64,000 nt of DNA from Kiritimatiellia bacterium (GCA_012103575.1 WLWN01000001.1:2360538-2424537); one strand, 5' to 3'; counted from the first letter of the stretch, positions 10,243-20,326 are shown. Made by a program: numbers and translations. Notes: generated by a model from the letters alone, not told the origin.

Positions 10243-11002
10243 TTACTTAAATCGAATAGCCGCGGCAGCTTTGTAAGCCTGGTGAAATCCAAATCTCATT
10301 CTTATCTCTTCAACACTCGCGAACAATTCCGGGTTTTCGTTAATTACTTTAAATATACATCCCGCATCATAACCGTGGTTAAGCCATCCAAATGAAAGTG
10401 AATGATCACGAACTAGTTCAAATAGAGCTTTCATTTCATGAAGCAATCCCAACCGTCCAAGATTGGTTATCTCATCAAAAACCATCACTGTCCCGGGCAC
10501 GATCCGACCGTGAATTAACTCAAAAATATCTTTAGTCGATTGATAAATATCACAATCAACATGAACCAGAGACAAAGGACCTGTATTTTCCTCAAGAAAA
10601 TCTGGCAGTACTTCGCTAAACCAACCCTTTATAAGAGTTACGTTTTTTTCGACAGCCGGTTGTTCCACAGAAAAAACCGCAGCCGACTCCTCCTTAGTAA
10701 CCGTCTCCCAATCAGCCGGAAACCCCTCAAAACTATCAAATCCATAAATTTGTGACGCAGGAAATTTCCTCGCAATTCTATTAATCGTCGCTCCAGAAAA
10801 CACGCCAAATTCCAAGATCAGACCATCAATTAATTCAGTCGTTAAAGCATGACCGAGAGAGTCAGTGTTTATTTCCTTTTCTTTTAGCAGAGGTATATTT
10901 CTATCCAAGAAATCTTTGTAATCTTCTTCTATAAACTGTCGTCTCTAACTCAATTGGTAAACCGTAAGGATTTACCAAGCTGGTATATGGCACTTTTTTC
11001 AT
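10243..11002 (-). pseudogene. TylF/MycF-like SAM-dependent methyltransferase, frameshifted near the start
   Basis: A class I methyltransferase resembling the TylF/macrocin O-methyltransferase family. Motif I is ILEFGVFSGATINRIA, followed by IYGFDSFEGFPADW, the metal-binding-type SLVHVDCDIYQSTKD and VMVFDEITNLGR. The natural start is the ATG at 11000-11002 (MKKVPYTSLVNPYGLPIELE). An extra T in the TTTATA stretch about 72 bp in shifts the frame, so only the part from about 10925 down reads through. The 5' end is present in a second, partial tandem copy upstream, interrupted by IS1380. The substrate is unknown; relatives methylate sugars in polysaccharide or antibiotic clusters. Confidence 0.75.
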
Positions 11003-11069
11003 AGTTTATTCCTTTTCTTTAGCAGAGGTATATTTCTATCCAAGAAATCTTTGTAATCTTTTTCTATAA
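10877..11069 (-). repeat. Tandem duplication of the methyltransferase 5' end (unit B and part of unit A)
   Basis: A segment around AAGATTACAAAGATTTCTTG occurs at about 10877-10925 and again at 11009-11060, both followed by codons for DRNIPLL. The rest of the upstream unit (codons for YTSLVNLYGLLIELETI) lies at 12408-12460, across the IS1380. If the IS is removed, unit A reads VYTSLVNLYGLLIELE, then DYKDFLDRNIPLL, and ends in TGA that overlaps the ATG of unit B. The repeat period is about 125 bp, and the units differ by several substitutions. Confidence 0.7.
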
Positions 11070-12402
11070 CCTGAATCCGTCAGATAAAATCTGACGATTT
11101 TTCATTACCTGTTGGGCTAAAGCGGGGAGGATACCCGTATTCAAACAAACAACCCCACCCCAACAGGTGTGTATATGAAACAATATAAAATAAAGACTGG
11201 CAAGGGCGAACTCAACAGCACAAGCGGAAATCATCTTTGCGGCCTACTGCTTGAGGATCATGCTCAACGGATTCTTCCCTCCAATTTTTAACCACGCCGC
11301 TCCGATGCGATCTCTGATCGGGAGATCCTCCTTACCCAGATCGGCTTACTTTGCAACGGTCGAACCGATTTCAATGATATCGACCTGTACCGGGGTGATG
11401 AGATTTTTATGAATGCCTTTGGACTTTAAAAGGGGAGTTAAAAAGGTAGCCTCTGAGCCAGTGTTCCGACGTCGTTTCGACGACCTGCCCCCAGCCAGAA
11501 CCCATGTGGGGCTACGCAAACTCAACACCGAACTTCTTTCCTCGGGCCCCTTTGGCTAGGTAGATGTCGAAGGGCTTGATCTTGTTCCCGTCGATATCGA
11601 TGTGAGCCCTTTGGATCACTCAGGCTCTTCGAAAGAAGGCGTTTCCTATACCTATAAGGGCCATGATGGTTACGCCCCGATATTTGCCTATGTGGGCACT
11701 CAAGGCCACATGCTTGAGTGCGAACTTCGACCCAGTAAACAACATTGTCAGTCGGGAACGACCGCGTTTATTGCCCGCAGCGTTGAAACGCTCCAAACCC
11801 TGGGCCTGGGTGGAAAATGTCTGCTTCGGCTTGATAGTGGCAACGCTGCGGCCGATAACTTCGACGCTTTTGGGGATCATTATTTTATCGTAAAGCGAAA
11901 TCCTCGCCGCGAATGTCCTGAACAAATGCTGGCCCTTGCACGCCGAGTTGGAGACAAACAAGACAGTCGTGAAGGCAAGAACGTTTACACAGGCTTTTTC
12001 GATCATTTCCATCCCGGTAGTGACCAAAACCGCCCTTGTGTCCCGGTGGCCTTCGAAGTGATTGAACGCACCGTCGATATCGATGGTCAGAAACTTCTGG
12101 TTCCTAAACTTGAGGTGAACACCTGGTGGACGAACCTCTCTTGTCGTGCCAAGACGGTGCTAGATCTCTATCATGGACATAGCCCCAGCGAGCAGTACCA
12201 CAGTGAACTCAAAAGCGATCTTGATAAGGAGGCCTACGCCCCAAAATGGTCAAATCAGAGTGAATCTGACCTGTATGCTCAAAAAATTCATCAGGGTGAT
12301 ACTTGCCGGTCTCAATCCGCCCAAAAGCGAGCATCTCAAGGAAAAAATTTTCAACTTTTGAGCCCCGAAACGCCTTCCGAAGCGATAGCTGACGGATTCA
12401 GG
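11070..12402 (+). mobile_element. IS1380-family element, copy 1 (internally deleted)
   Basis: The ends are CCTGAATCCGTCAG at 11070 and its inverse CTGACGGATTCAGG ending at 12402. The flanks TATAA (11065-11069) and TATAA (12403-12407) are a clean 5-bp target duplication. The element is 1333 bp against 1658 bp for copy 2 at 20353-22010. The missing ~325 bp removes the C-terminal part of the transposase, with the junction near 12227. An inverted repeat ACCTGTTGGG/CCCAACAGGT lies before the transposase start. Confidence 0.9.
11175..12228 (+). pseudogene. IS1380 transposase, C-terminally deleted and frame-broken
   Basis: It starts at MKQYKIKTGKGELNSTSG, as in copy 2. It is broken by a stop after ILPSNF, a frameshift in the FGL region and a TAG in the codons for FGYIDVEG (TACATA in copy 2). 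From 11602 a long frame carries CLLRLDSGNAAADNF (catalytic Asp) and YHGHSPSEQYHSELKSDLD (the YxxxxE region). At 12227 the frame jumps to sequence near the right end, which removes the residues after SDLD. It cannot be functional. Confidence 0.85.
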
Positions 12403-12407
12403 TATAA

Positions 12408-12547
12408 CTATTGTCTCCAATTCAATTAGTAAACCGTAAAGATTTACCAAGCTGGTATATACCAGCTTTTTAGAAAAAAAAGAGTTAAGTCAGATTACCA
12501 AACTGGAGCGGATACGTCAAGAAGGCATCGCCAAACTTGTCCTTTTG
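12408..12547 (-). pseudogene. Partial methyltransferase duplicate and upstream gene tail
   Basis: 12408-12460 encodes YTSLVNLYGLLIELETI, the 5' part of duplicate unit A; no start codon is left. 12485-12547 encodes QKDKFGDAFLTYPLQFGNL before a TAA at 12485. This looks like the tail of an unrecognised upstream gene cut off by the IS30 at 12547. Between the two is an exact hairpin AAGCTGGTATATACCAGCTT at about 12452-12471 followed by T residues on the plus strand. Confidence 0.4.
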
Positions 12548-13768
12548 AGAATTGTAATATTAAATGCCCAAAAGAAGATATTGTAAAACAGGAGTGTTCC
12601 ATGCTGAAATCTTCTAGATTTAGAAACTCGACAGAAGACAAAAAAAGGAGAAAGACATGGAACAAATCAAGAGTAGTATTCATCCCCGAAAAGGCAAGCA
12701 TTTGACACAGAAAGAACGGATCATGATTGAAACAATGCTCAAAAACCGAGGACGTCCTTTGGAGATAGCCAGAGCTATCTGGGAAGGCATCGTCGAACCA
12801 TAGAGCGCGAAATTAAACGTGGGGAGGTAGAGCATTTCGATACAGAGCCGCGAAAGAAGAAAGCATACAGCAGTGATCGAGCCCAAGAACTTCATGATCT
12901 AAATGCGACGGCCAAGGGACCTGAGCTTAAGCTTGGAAAGCATCATGAAACGGCTGTGTTTATCAGCGAGCACATTCTTGTTCACAAACGCTCACCCGAT
13001 GTGGTTGCTCCTTTGCTTAAACAAGAGCAGAGACCTGCAGCGGTGAGTACAAAAACGCTGTATACCTATATTGACCAAGGTCTCATCCCGGGGGTGAGCA
13101 ACGAGTCCCTATGGGAAAAACGAAAACGGATAAAACGAAAAAGACGTGCTATTAAGCGGGTTAAAAAGCAACATGCCCGAAGGACCAGTATCGAAAAACG
13201 ACCTAAGACCGTAGAAAAACGCGAGGAATTTGGGCACTGGGAATTGGATTTGATCGTCGGCGGAAAAGGAACTTCAAAACCGGTTTTAATGACGTTAGTA
13301 GAAAGAAAGACCCGAATGCTAAGGGTGAGAAAACTTTCGGATAAAACACAGGCATCGGTTCTGCAGGCCCTCAAAGCGATCGAAAGATCGATGGGAGTTG
13401 GCCCATTCAGATCGATGTTCAAGTCGATTACAGCCGATAACGGGAGCGAGTTTCTCGACGTGGAGCAGATGGAACGTTCCGGATTTAGCAAAAAGAGACG
13501 TGTTAAACTCTATTATGCTCACCCGTATTCTTCCTGGGAACGAGGCTCCAACGAAAATGCCAACCGTATGGTTCGTCGTTTCGTCGCCAAAGGAGACAAC
13601 ATCGGAAAATATACCATCGACCGTATTGGTGAGATTGAAAAATGGATTAACAACTATCCTCGCAAGATCCTAGAATACAAACCCGCACAGGAGTGTTTCG
13701 ATTTGGAGATCGCCGCATGAACAGAAGCTCTCAGGTCCATTTTTTGCGGCATTTAATTTTACAATCCA
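12547..13768 (+). mobile_element. IS30-family element, type A
   Basis: The ends are imperfect inverted repeats: ATTGTAATATTAAATGCC from 12551 and ATTGTAAAATTAAATGCC read inward from 13765. The element cuts the FGGY kinase gene on its right and an unidentified gene tail on its left. These two flanks do not rejoin into one gene, so material was lost. It is clearly different from the IS30 type B copies at 46768 and 56601. A lone copy of its right end occurs near 40094-40143. Confidence 0.75.
12657..13720 (+). pseudogene. IS30-family transposase (type A), one frameshift
   Basis: The ATG at 12657 starts MEQIKSSIHPRKGKHLTQKE. The frame shifts near 12778, where GRHRRTIEREIKRGEV continues. The core has FGHWELDLIVGG (first Asp), SITADNGSEF (second Asp) and SSWERGSNENANRMVRRF (Glu), the IS30 DDE pattern. 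The product ends LEIAA. The shift falls in the N-terminal helix-turn-helix, so DNA binding would be lost. Confidence 0.85.
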
Positions 13769-14487
13769 CCTGCTAATGTTGCCGTCACAACCATATCGTT
13801 TTGTACGACGTATCGTTTCCCTGTTGAAAAGTCTAAATAGGGCAAGCAGAATTTAGGGATGCCAAATTTATCTAATAATGGTTCTGCCCAGGTCAACTGA
13901 TCTACATCCATTAACAGAGTCCGAGCAGCCATGGTTAGGTCTGTTTCGTAGAGACTCCCTTCACTCCATTTCCATAAAAGATAGGTTTCAAAGGTCCCCA
14001 AAAGAAGGTCCCCACGTGATAATCCCGTACGAATATCGGAATTGGATTCCATTAAGCAGGCGAGTTTGGGTCCTACATAATGCGGAGACAACCTTAACCC
14101 GGTTATTTTATGAACATCATTTCCCAGGGATTCATGTTTTTTGCACCACTCGGTTGATCGTCTATCTTGCCAAGAAATCAGAGGGGTAACGGGTCTTCCG
14201 GTGCTTTCATCCCAAAGAAGAAAAGAGGATCTTTGTGTGGCGATTCCTAATGGCGTATCAAGGTCAACCCCCATTTCTTGGTGTAGTCGTTGTAATAAAG
14301 ACTCTGTTGCGCTCAGATATGCATCGGGATCACTCTCCCGGATAAGCCCTTGACCGGTTAAAGGAGGGGGAGGAGATGCAAGAACCGTATCCAATTGTCC
14401 CGATTGGTTAAGTGCACCCGCCTTGATCTGCGTTGTGCCTAGGTCTAAACCAATAGCAGTAGGTGGCAAAGAAGATGAAGAATTCAT
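13769..14487 (-). pseudogene. FGGY-family carbohydrate kinase, N-terminal half only
   Basis: The start gives AIGLDLGTTQIKAGALNQ, the phosphate-1 ATP-binding loop of the FGGY/actin fold. LISWQDRRSTEWCKKH and GLSRGDLLLGTFETYLLWKW follow, as in xylulokinase- and glycerol-kinase-like enzymes. The gene ends after about 240 residues (VTATLAGG) where the IS30 inserted, so the second kinase domain is missing. The sugar substrate cannot be told. It follows the LCAT-like gene on the same strand with 30 bp between them. Confidence 0.8.
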
Positions 14488-14517
14488 ATTCTATTTTTTC
14501 TGTACAGACCCCATTCG

Positions 14518-15954
14518 TTATTGATTCTGCAATGGCTTCTCAAGTAAGAGATAGAGAATGTTGTCGGTAAATACAGGGTCCTTGGTCAGACCAATATGGT
14601 CTTGAAAAAAAAAGGTGGCATGAGTCCAGTTAATGGAGGAAATCAGGCGAGGACTCCACTCTTTCCCAACTCGTTCATCCATTAATGCACTGGAGCGTAA
14701 TACCGTTTCATCACCTTGTCCATAACGAACCACTTTCATTTTCCCCGTTTCAGGATTTACTTCAACCACTTCAGCGGTAGATTTTGCATCACCTGCCATC
14801 AAATGCAGCCTTACACCTTTTGGTGGAATGGCGGGTTTATCTAAAGCCGCATGAAATCGTTCTGTCCTTTTTAGGCATTTACGCTGATGATCTAATGCGG
14901 TCTTATATCTTTCCTCTGGGCTTTTAACTGCAGGCATTAACTGTCTTAAAATCTTGTCTTGTTTAGGATTGGCTAATCCCCATTGCATTTTTTCCCAGAT
15001 CGCTGGTTGATAAAAGGAAATCTTATCCTCTGTTCCTTCTTCACGCCAAAGACCATGCCGTGGTCTAGGTAAAAGTTCATAAATCGAGGGGAACGTTCCT
15101 AAAATAGCAGGCTCGTAATTGGCGAGAAGTGGTAGCTTGAGCCCCTCAACCAAATTATCAATGGCCAGTGCGGATCCGGCATTGGGCGTTCCCAGAAAGA
15201 CGGCTTGGCGAACATATTTTGCCCCTTTCCATGTAATCTTTGGAAGAGGCCCATCGTTGGGTAAATTAGCGTTTCCATACCGTAAAAAATAACGGGTAAT
15301 AAGACCGCTCATGGAGTGGGCAACAATATTAAATTTAACATCATGATTTTTAATCCCTAAACGCTCTTCGTATTCAGCCTGGAGGTAGACTCGTTTTTTC
15401 GAGAATAAAATCGTGTAGCGCTTGTGCGTTCTCCATATTGGACCGTCGCCAGTCATAATGAAATTGAAAACAAGTAAAATGCTCGTCTCCATAGTCAATG
15501 ACCTTTGCTTCTGGTAACTGTTGGTCTCTATACCCGCCAGCGCCTAACGAAGCTAAGATATTTGCATAGACCTGGATCCGTCAGTTAAACGCGGTTTTCT
15601 GCACTAACCGATTGGACCTCATCGTTTAATTCATCGAGCGGCACCCCCCGTTCCATGAGCAACGCGGCTAAACGAGCGCCTTCATCTCTTTTCGGGGTTA
15701 ATCGCACTCCGATCAAACGCGCCCCAAACGACTGCACGGGTATTTGAGTCAACGAGTTTAGAGCCTAAAGTGCCCGGGATGACAATAAGCGGATTTCGTT
15801 CTATACCATGATATTTAATCGATTGGTTGTATAGTTCGCCTAGATCAGGACTCTTTAATGACGTGGTACAGCTTGTAAAAAGGAGGGCAATCCACAAAAA
15901 GGAACTGTTTATGCGCAGATCATGTCGTTTTCGTTTGGACCTAGAGGTATACAT
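14518..15954 (-). pseudogene. LCAT-like alpha/beta-hydrolase lipoprotein, multiply broken
   Basis: The N-terminus (start 15954) has a lipoprotein signal with lipobox LLFTSC, followed by NPLIVIPGTLGSKLVD and VVWGAF, typical of lecithin:cholesterol acyltransferase-like hydrolases. The frame shifts near 15685. A MITE fragment at 15571-15616 then replaces part of the gene. Downstream, HFTCFQFHYDWRRSNMENA is read in one frame and NIVAHSMSGLITRYFL (nucleophile Ser in AHSMSG, usually GHSMGG) in another, shifted near 15405. Residues resembling the catalytic His region lie near the C-terminus (WTHATFFFQDH). It would be a periplasmic or outer-membrane lipid-active enzyme, now dead. Confidence 0.7.
15571..15616 (+). 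repeat. MITE fragment M1 (one end only)
   Basis: It begins with CCTGGATCCGTCAGTTAAAC and continues GCGGTTTTCTGCACTAACCG, nearly the same as one arm of the full MITE copies. The match stops after about 46 bp and the rest of the element is absent. It lies inside the broken LCAT-like gene, so insertion was followed by a deletion that took part of the MITE and part of the gene. Confidence 0.8.
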
Positions 15955-15999
15955 AGGGTGGCTCCTTGTTGTATATTAAATTTTACATTTGCTGAAGTG

Positions 16000-16028
16000 T
16001 AGACTTTTCATCATGAGGCGTCTAGAAT
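16000..16028 (+). promoter_or_regulatory. Candidate sigma70-type promoter for the atp operon
   Basis: TAGACT at 16000-16005 and TAGAAT at 16023-16028 are spaced by 17 bp, ending 12 bp before the first atp-operon start codon. The match to the consensus is fair (4 of 6 and 5 of 6). This is prediction only; no start-site data exist here. Confidence 0.3.
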
Positions 16029-16040
16029 AACTATATTGGT

Positions 16041-16295
16041 ATGACTTCGTTTACTCATCACAAAGAGAAAGGTCCTCAAAAGCATTCTGGAGCTATTTCA
16101 TTAGGCACCCATCTTACTGCCGGAATGGTGGGTTGCAGCCTCACAGGGTATTACATTGATAAAAAACGGGGTGGAGGCTATGCCTGGACTTTGGTGGGCA
16201 TGTTTATCGGTCTGTTATATGGCGCATATGAGGTATGGAAAGTCGTCAAGCAAATCGAACGGTCAGAGAACGATACGCATGATAAAAATGGCTAA
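16041..16295 (+). CDS. AtpZ/AtpI-type F0F1 assembly membrane protein
   Basis: An 84-residue protein with two likely membrane segments, GTHLTAGMVGCSLTGYYIDK and LVGMFIGLLYGAYEVWKVV. This layout, a Gly-rich first segment then a charged loop KKRGGG, is typical of the AtpZ/AtpI proteins that precede atpB and are thought to help assemble the c-ring or carry ions. No clear ribosome-binding site is seen. The next gene starts 17 bp before its stop. Its place at the head of the operon supports the call. Confidence 0.7.
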   Translation: MTSFTHHKEKGPQKHSGAISLGTHLTAGMVGCSLTGYYIDKKRGGGYAWTLVGMFIGLLYGAYEVWKVVKQIERSENDTHDKNG

Positions 16296-16704
16296 AGAAA
16301 AGAAACGGGGACCCTTAAGTGGATATGGATGGTTGGGTTTTAGCGTCGTATTGATCGTATCCACAGCAAGCCTCACCATTTTTTTTGAAAGAATTTACTT
16401 AAAAGAGTTGATTTGGAGTTGGGTTTTGACGTATTCAAATGCCTCTTTAACAGGTGTGATAAACAAGACGGCGATTGGAGCGTCTGTAAATAAATTTTTT
16501 CTGTGGGGTCTGGGTATACATGGACTCCGAATTTTTACTGTCGTGCTAATTATTGCAATGATGCGTTGGGTAGACATTAAAAACTTTCTCCCTTTTTTAA
16601 CGACCACACTCATCGGCTACGTGTGCATGTTAATAAGCGAAGTTTTAAGTTTACACCTTAAATCCTTGGAGCATTTAAAGATCAATGAGCAAAGAACTAG
16701 TTGA
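16279..16704 (+). CDS. Second AtpI-like membrane protein of the ATP synthase operon
   Basis: A protein of 141 residues if started at the ATG at 16279; a second ATG at 16288 is possible. It has four hydrophobic segments (around GWLGFSVVLIVSTASLTIFF, KFFLWGLGIHGLRIF, TVVLIIAMM and FLPFLTTTLIGYVCMLISEV). It overlaps the preceding gene by 17 bp and atpB by 20 bp, so all three are likely translationally coupled. By position and topology it matches the ATP synthase subunit I class. The sequence match is weak, so the name is not assigned firmly. Confidence 0.55.
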   Translation: MIKMAKEKKRGPLSGYGWLGFSVVLIVSTASLTIFFERIYLKELIWSWVLTYSNASLTGVINKTAIGASVNKFFLWGLGIHGLRIFTVVLIIAMMRWVDIKNFLPFLTTTLIGYVCMLISEVLSLHLKSLEHLKINEQRTS

Positions 16705-17479
16705 AACAGCTACAACAGCGGAACAAAGTGAAGCTGTACAGAATTATGTGATGGGACATGTCTTGGATTCCCAGGAATGGCATTTACCCTTTCTACATCT
16801 CCACTTACCCGATTTTATTACGTTACACGGTGTCATGCTCATTATCTGCGCGGTGTTCCTTTGTGTTTTGTTTGGTGTCTTTTACAGAAAAGGACCCGGG
16901 GCGCCTACGGGAATCACAAATTTGCTTGAACTTTTTGTCGTGTTTATCCGCGATGAGGTTTCCATTGCTTGTCTGGGAAAAGAGGATGGCCGTAAGATGA
17001 CCCCCTTGTTTTGCACCTTCTTCTTTTTTATCTTAGGGTTAAATCTGTTGGGTCTCATTCCTCTCTTTGCCACCGCTACAGGCAATGTTAATGTGACCGG
17101 TGGTCTTGCTGCTATCGTCCTGTTTTTAATGATTCTTGGAGGCGTTTACAAAAATGGGTTCGGCGGTTTTATAAAAGCGTTTATCCCACATGGGGTCCCG
17201 TGGCCGATCCTTGTTATTGTTACACCGTTAGAATTTCTTGGGCTGTTTATAAAAGCGTTCGCGTTAATGATCCGACTTTTTGCCAATATGTTGGCAGGTC
17301 ACATTGTTATTTTCTCTTTGCTAGGACTTATCGTTACGTTCGGAATCTATGCGCTACCTTCTTTAGCCCTTGCATTGGGTATTTCTCTAATGGAAATTTT
17401 CATTGCGCTTTTGCAAGCTTATATTTTTACGTTACTATCAGCTATGTTTATAGGGCAAGTCTATCATCCCGCCCACTGA
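16685..17479 (+). CDS. atpB: ATP synthase F0 subunit a
   Basis: A 264-residue integral membrane protein forming the proton half-channels next to the c-ring. The essential Arg lies in FALMIRLFANMLAGHIVIF, and the C-terminal helix has EIFIALLQAYIFTLLSAMF; both are diagnostic. The N-terminus contains EWHLPFLHLHLP before the first membrane helix. Normally atpE follows within tens of bases, but here it lies 8.06 kb downstream behind opposite-strand genes. The gene itself is intact. Confidence 0.96.
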   Translation: MSKELVETATTAEQSEAVQNYVMGHVLDSQEWHLPFLHLHLPDFITLHGVMLIICAVFLCVLFGVFYRKGPGAPTGITNLLELFVVFIRDEVSIACLGKEDGRKMTPLFCTFFFFILGLNLLGLIPLFATATGNVNVTGGLAAIVLFLMILGGVYKNGFGGFIKAFIPHGVPWPILVIVTPLEFLGLFIKAFALMIRLFANMLAGHIVIFSLLGLIVTFGIYALPSLALALGISLMEIFIALLQAYIFTLLSAMFIGQVYHPAH

Positions 17480-17515
17480 CTTTAGGTTAGACAAAAGCAA
17501 GAGCAAATACGTTCC

Positions 17516-18977
17516 TTATAACGTTGAATCTATTAACACTCTGAAGAAGAGAACTTCGTTGGTCTCTGTAATAGATCCCGTTTCAGTAAATTCGATACCT
17601 GCGGGCAAACCCGATGTAGCAACATCTGTTAAGCTATAGGCTGGATTGGGGGTAGCCCAGAGGTTACTGAGGAGGTTGTCGACAGTCTGGACACTATAGG
17701 TTATACCGTTGGAATCGGCATTTTCTATGCGATAAAATTGGAGCTTCAGCCCATTGCTATCGTTTACCAGCGAAAATAAAATGTCATGTTTTATATACAC
17801 CTCCTCAACCCCAGTGACCGTCGGATCGGTTAGGCTATTATCTATAACGTCATCAATGCCTCCAGGAACAATTCCTATACTGATAAACCCTTGATTGGTA
17901 ATATTGGTGAGAGTGACATCCCAGCTTGTTGCATATCCATCTGTTAAGTCAAATGGAGATGCCGTTGGCACTACCGTCTGATACAAAGTCCGTTATGTCT
18001 ACACTGTCCACGGGTTCGGAGAAGGTTATTCGAAAACGCACTACCGTTCCGGTGACAGGATTTGAGTCGAGCCGTGTAATGGAAAAAACGGTTGGAACAG
18101 GGTCGATATAGATGATATCTCCGATAAAATTCCCTGTCCCTGCAACAGGTCCTGCAAGGATTGCGGCATCATCTGCTGCCTGAATCGTGTTGTTGTCTAT
18201 CACATTAAGCCGCAATAACCCTGTACCTATGATGGTAGAAACCGTAACCGTAAAACTGTTTCCACTTCCCTGTACATTTATAGAATCAAACGAAACCGTT
18301 CCACCTGTATCCATTTGGAAGTCATCATCGCCAACATTTTGTACTGCTTCGGAAAACTCAACGATCCATGAAACATTTGTCGCCGTTGTAATTTCTGGTC
18401 CAACTCGGTCCATGGATATGACAACTGGTATGGTTCCTGGATTCGCGTTTGTGGTTCCTGCGGTAAAGCCGCATTGCGGAATATCATTCCAGAATGATTC
18501 GATCAATGTTCCGTTACCACCGCCCACCGTAAAATCCAGCTTTAGCGAAGCAATATGATGTTGATTGGCTCTCAAGAATTTTACACCAATAATGTTGGTG
18601 CCCCCGTCCAATGGACTTCCATTCCCAACTAATGATACAGTACTGTAATGAATGGGAGATGAGTTATCAATCGAGTCTATTCCATCAGCAAAAGCTAGCG
18701 GGAATGCAAAGGGGACATTCGTGGCGTAAACACCCACCCCACCCACATCTAATCCCATTTCTACGTTCCCTCTAGATTGGCTTCCATCTGTGGTCTGAAA
18801 CCCAAAGTCTAGCGTTGCATTTCCATCAATATCGAACGCATTATTGACTCCCTGGGAAATAGATACACCGGATATACCGGGTTGCACAGCACCCCAACTA
18901 AGACCTGATTCTAAAAAAAATCCCACGAGAATAAGCGCTCCGAATGTTTTCATCTGAGTTGTTTTTAGGTGCATCAT
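17516..18977 (-). pseudogene. Secreted Ig-like repeat surface protein, one frameshift
   Basis: The start gives a hydrophobic signal segment (TFGALILVGFFLESGLSWG). The mature part has at least two similar repeats of the 'FSE-PV--V---DF' type: WIVEFSEAVQNVGDDDFQM and FRITFSEPVDSVDITDFVSD, each followed by a strand-rich stretch ending in GTGLLRLNV- or LTNITNQGF-like sequence. This is usual for cell-surface beta-sandwich modules. The frame shifts near 17955 (codons for ISI to DLTDGYATSW), giving about 485 residues if repaired. It lies 37 bp past atpB on the other strand. Function is unknown; adhesion or a surface layer is only a guess. Confidence 0.6.
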
Positions 18978-19025
18978 CGGATTTTCCTTTTACGTGGTGA
19001 GTGAGACACATTCACGAGATATAGT

Positions 19026-20326
19026 TTAAAGGGTTTCTAGACGAGTTAAACGTTGACGAATTTGATCCAACTGTTTTTCTAACTTTTCATTATCTTCTTT
19101 CAAGGTATCGATTGTTTTGTCTCTTTCTTCAATCATTTGATGTAGGCCCTGAATCGCTGAAAGGGCTACGCCGACTGTATCCAGAGGAGCGATTGAGGTT
19201 TCGTTTTTACCCAGTCCAAAGGCAGCTCGAAAGTCTTGAGCCATAGGACCCATATGCCGAACTGAGGAACTATCAAACTTAAAGTTCCATGACGAAATAG
19301 GTAGATGCAGCACCTTGGAAAGTGTCTCCACGGGATTGATCGATTTAAAATTTTCCTTGGTATCACGTTTAGAATTTTGGGTGAGTGTCCCTAGTATCGT
19401 AAGGTTGCCAGCAGAATTTAGATCGAATGTGGTGGAGGATCCAGGACCCATCTGAACACTCCCATCGGCGCCAACTTCTAATTCGTTTCCGGTCGTACCA
19501 TCTTTTTGAAATAGTGAACGTATCGGTGGCCGTTTGAGCGATATTCCATCTTTTGTGCAGTGCTTGAATCATGTAGAACAATTTGTGCACCGCCTCGATT
19601 TTTTAGCTCTAGCAAAGGCCTCGACACAATGGTAGAAAAAGTATCTTCTACCAATACTTTAGCCGTGCCATCGCTCCGTTCTAGATGTAACGCTTCAGCG
19701 GGCGAGTCTGTACCCATTCCCACCTTGCCGTCAGACTGAATATCAATACTACTTGCGGGTGCACCAGACCTGATACGAAAAGGAAGAGTACTTCCACCCG
19801 TAACATCACGGATAAAAAAGTTCGCTTCATTCCCAGCCACATCCCAGGTTTGTGGGGTAAAACCAGAAGAACCGTTTTGTTCGAGACGTAACGTCGAAGT
19901 GTCGCCATCAACTACGTGCAGTTCAACAACAGGATTATCTGTGTTAATTCCTATGTCACCAGTGCTCTCTACAAAGAGTGCGTTAGCCAAAGCGCCTGCT
20001 TCGATTGTGAAAGGCGACCTCCCAGCAGTTGAATCCTCTATCCTAAAGTACGAATCGCCACCGTTCCCAGTGTCATTAATTACAATACGCCAATCGTTAG
20101 CAGGAAAACCTGCTGTAGCACTTGTATCGTCACAGTGAATCCGAAGGTTGTTTTCTTTCAATCTAAGTGTGTCGGAACCAAAAGACTCGCCATTCACGGC
20201 ATCACTCCCGACAGCAAGAGAGAATTCAACAATTAAATCATCGCTAATTACTTGATCGCCCCTGCTCGTTTGTAACTGACTCATCAGCACGGAAAGGATA
20301 CTTACCACTATGTACATATTTTTCAT
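19026..20326 (-). pseudogene. Surface protein with C-terminal S74-type autochaperone domain, one frameshift
   Basis: The start MKNMYIVVSILSVLMSQLQT is a signal peptide, with GAGGAA upstream as ribosome-binding site. Repeats such as GDIGINTDNPVVELHV and GKVGMGTDSPAEALHLERS are typical of tail-fibre-like proteins in bacterial genomes. The C-terminal domain has NSKRDTKENFKSINPVETL, ISSWNFKF, VRHMGPMAQDF and a final coiled coil. This is the intramolecular chaperone/peptidase S74 domain, with Ser and Lys of the dyad in NSKRDTK. A shift near 19500, in a run of A residues, separates it from the rest. If repaired it would be about 433 residues. Confidence 0.7.

Noticed and set aside
11000..11069. Attenuator hairpin before the methyltransferase gene
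   Set aside because: The inverted repeat GGTAAA/TTTACC is within coding sequence of both duplicated units and is better explained by the codons for LVN..GL.
11620..12027. Long minus-strand frame inside IS1380 (and its twin at 20903-21316)
   Set aside because: It lies fully antisense to the transposase and its product has no recognisable features; both copies have it only because they are the same element.
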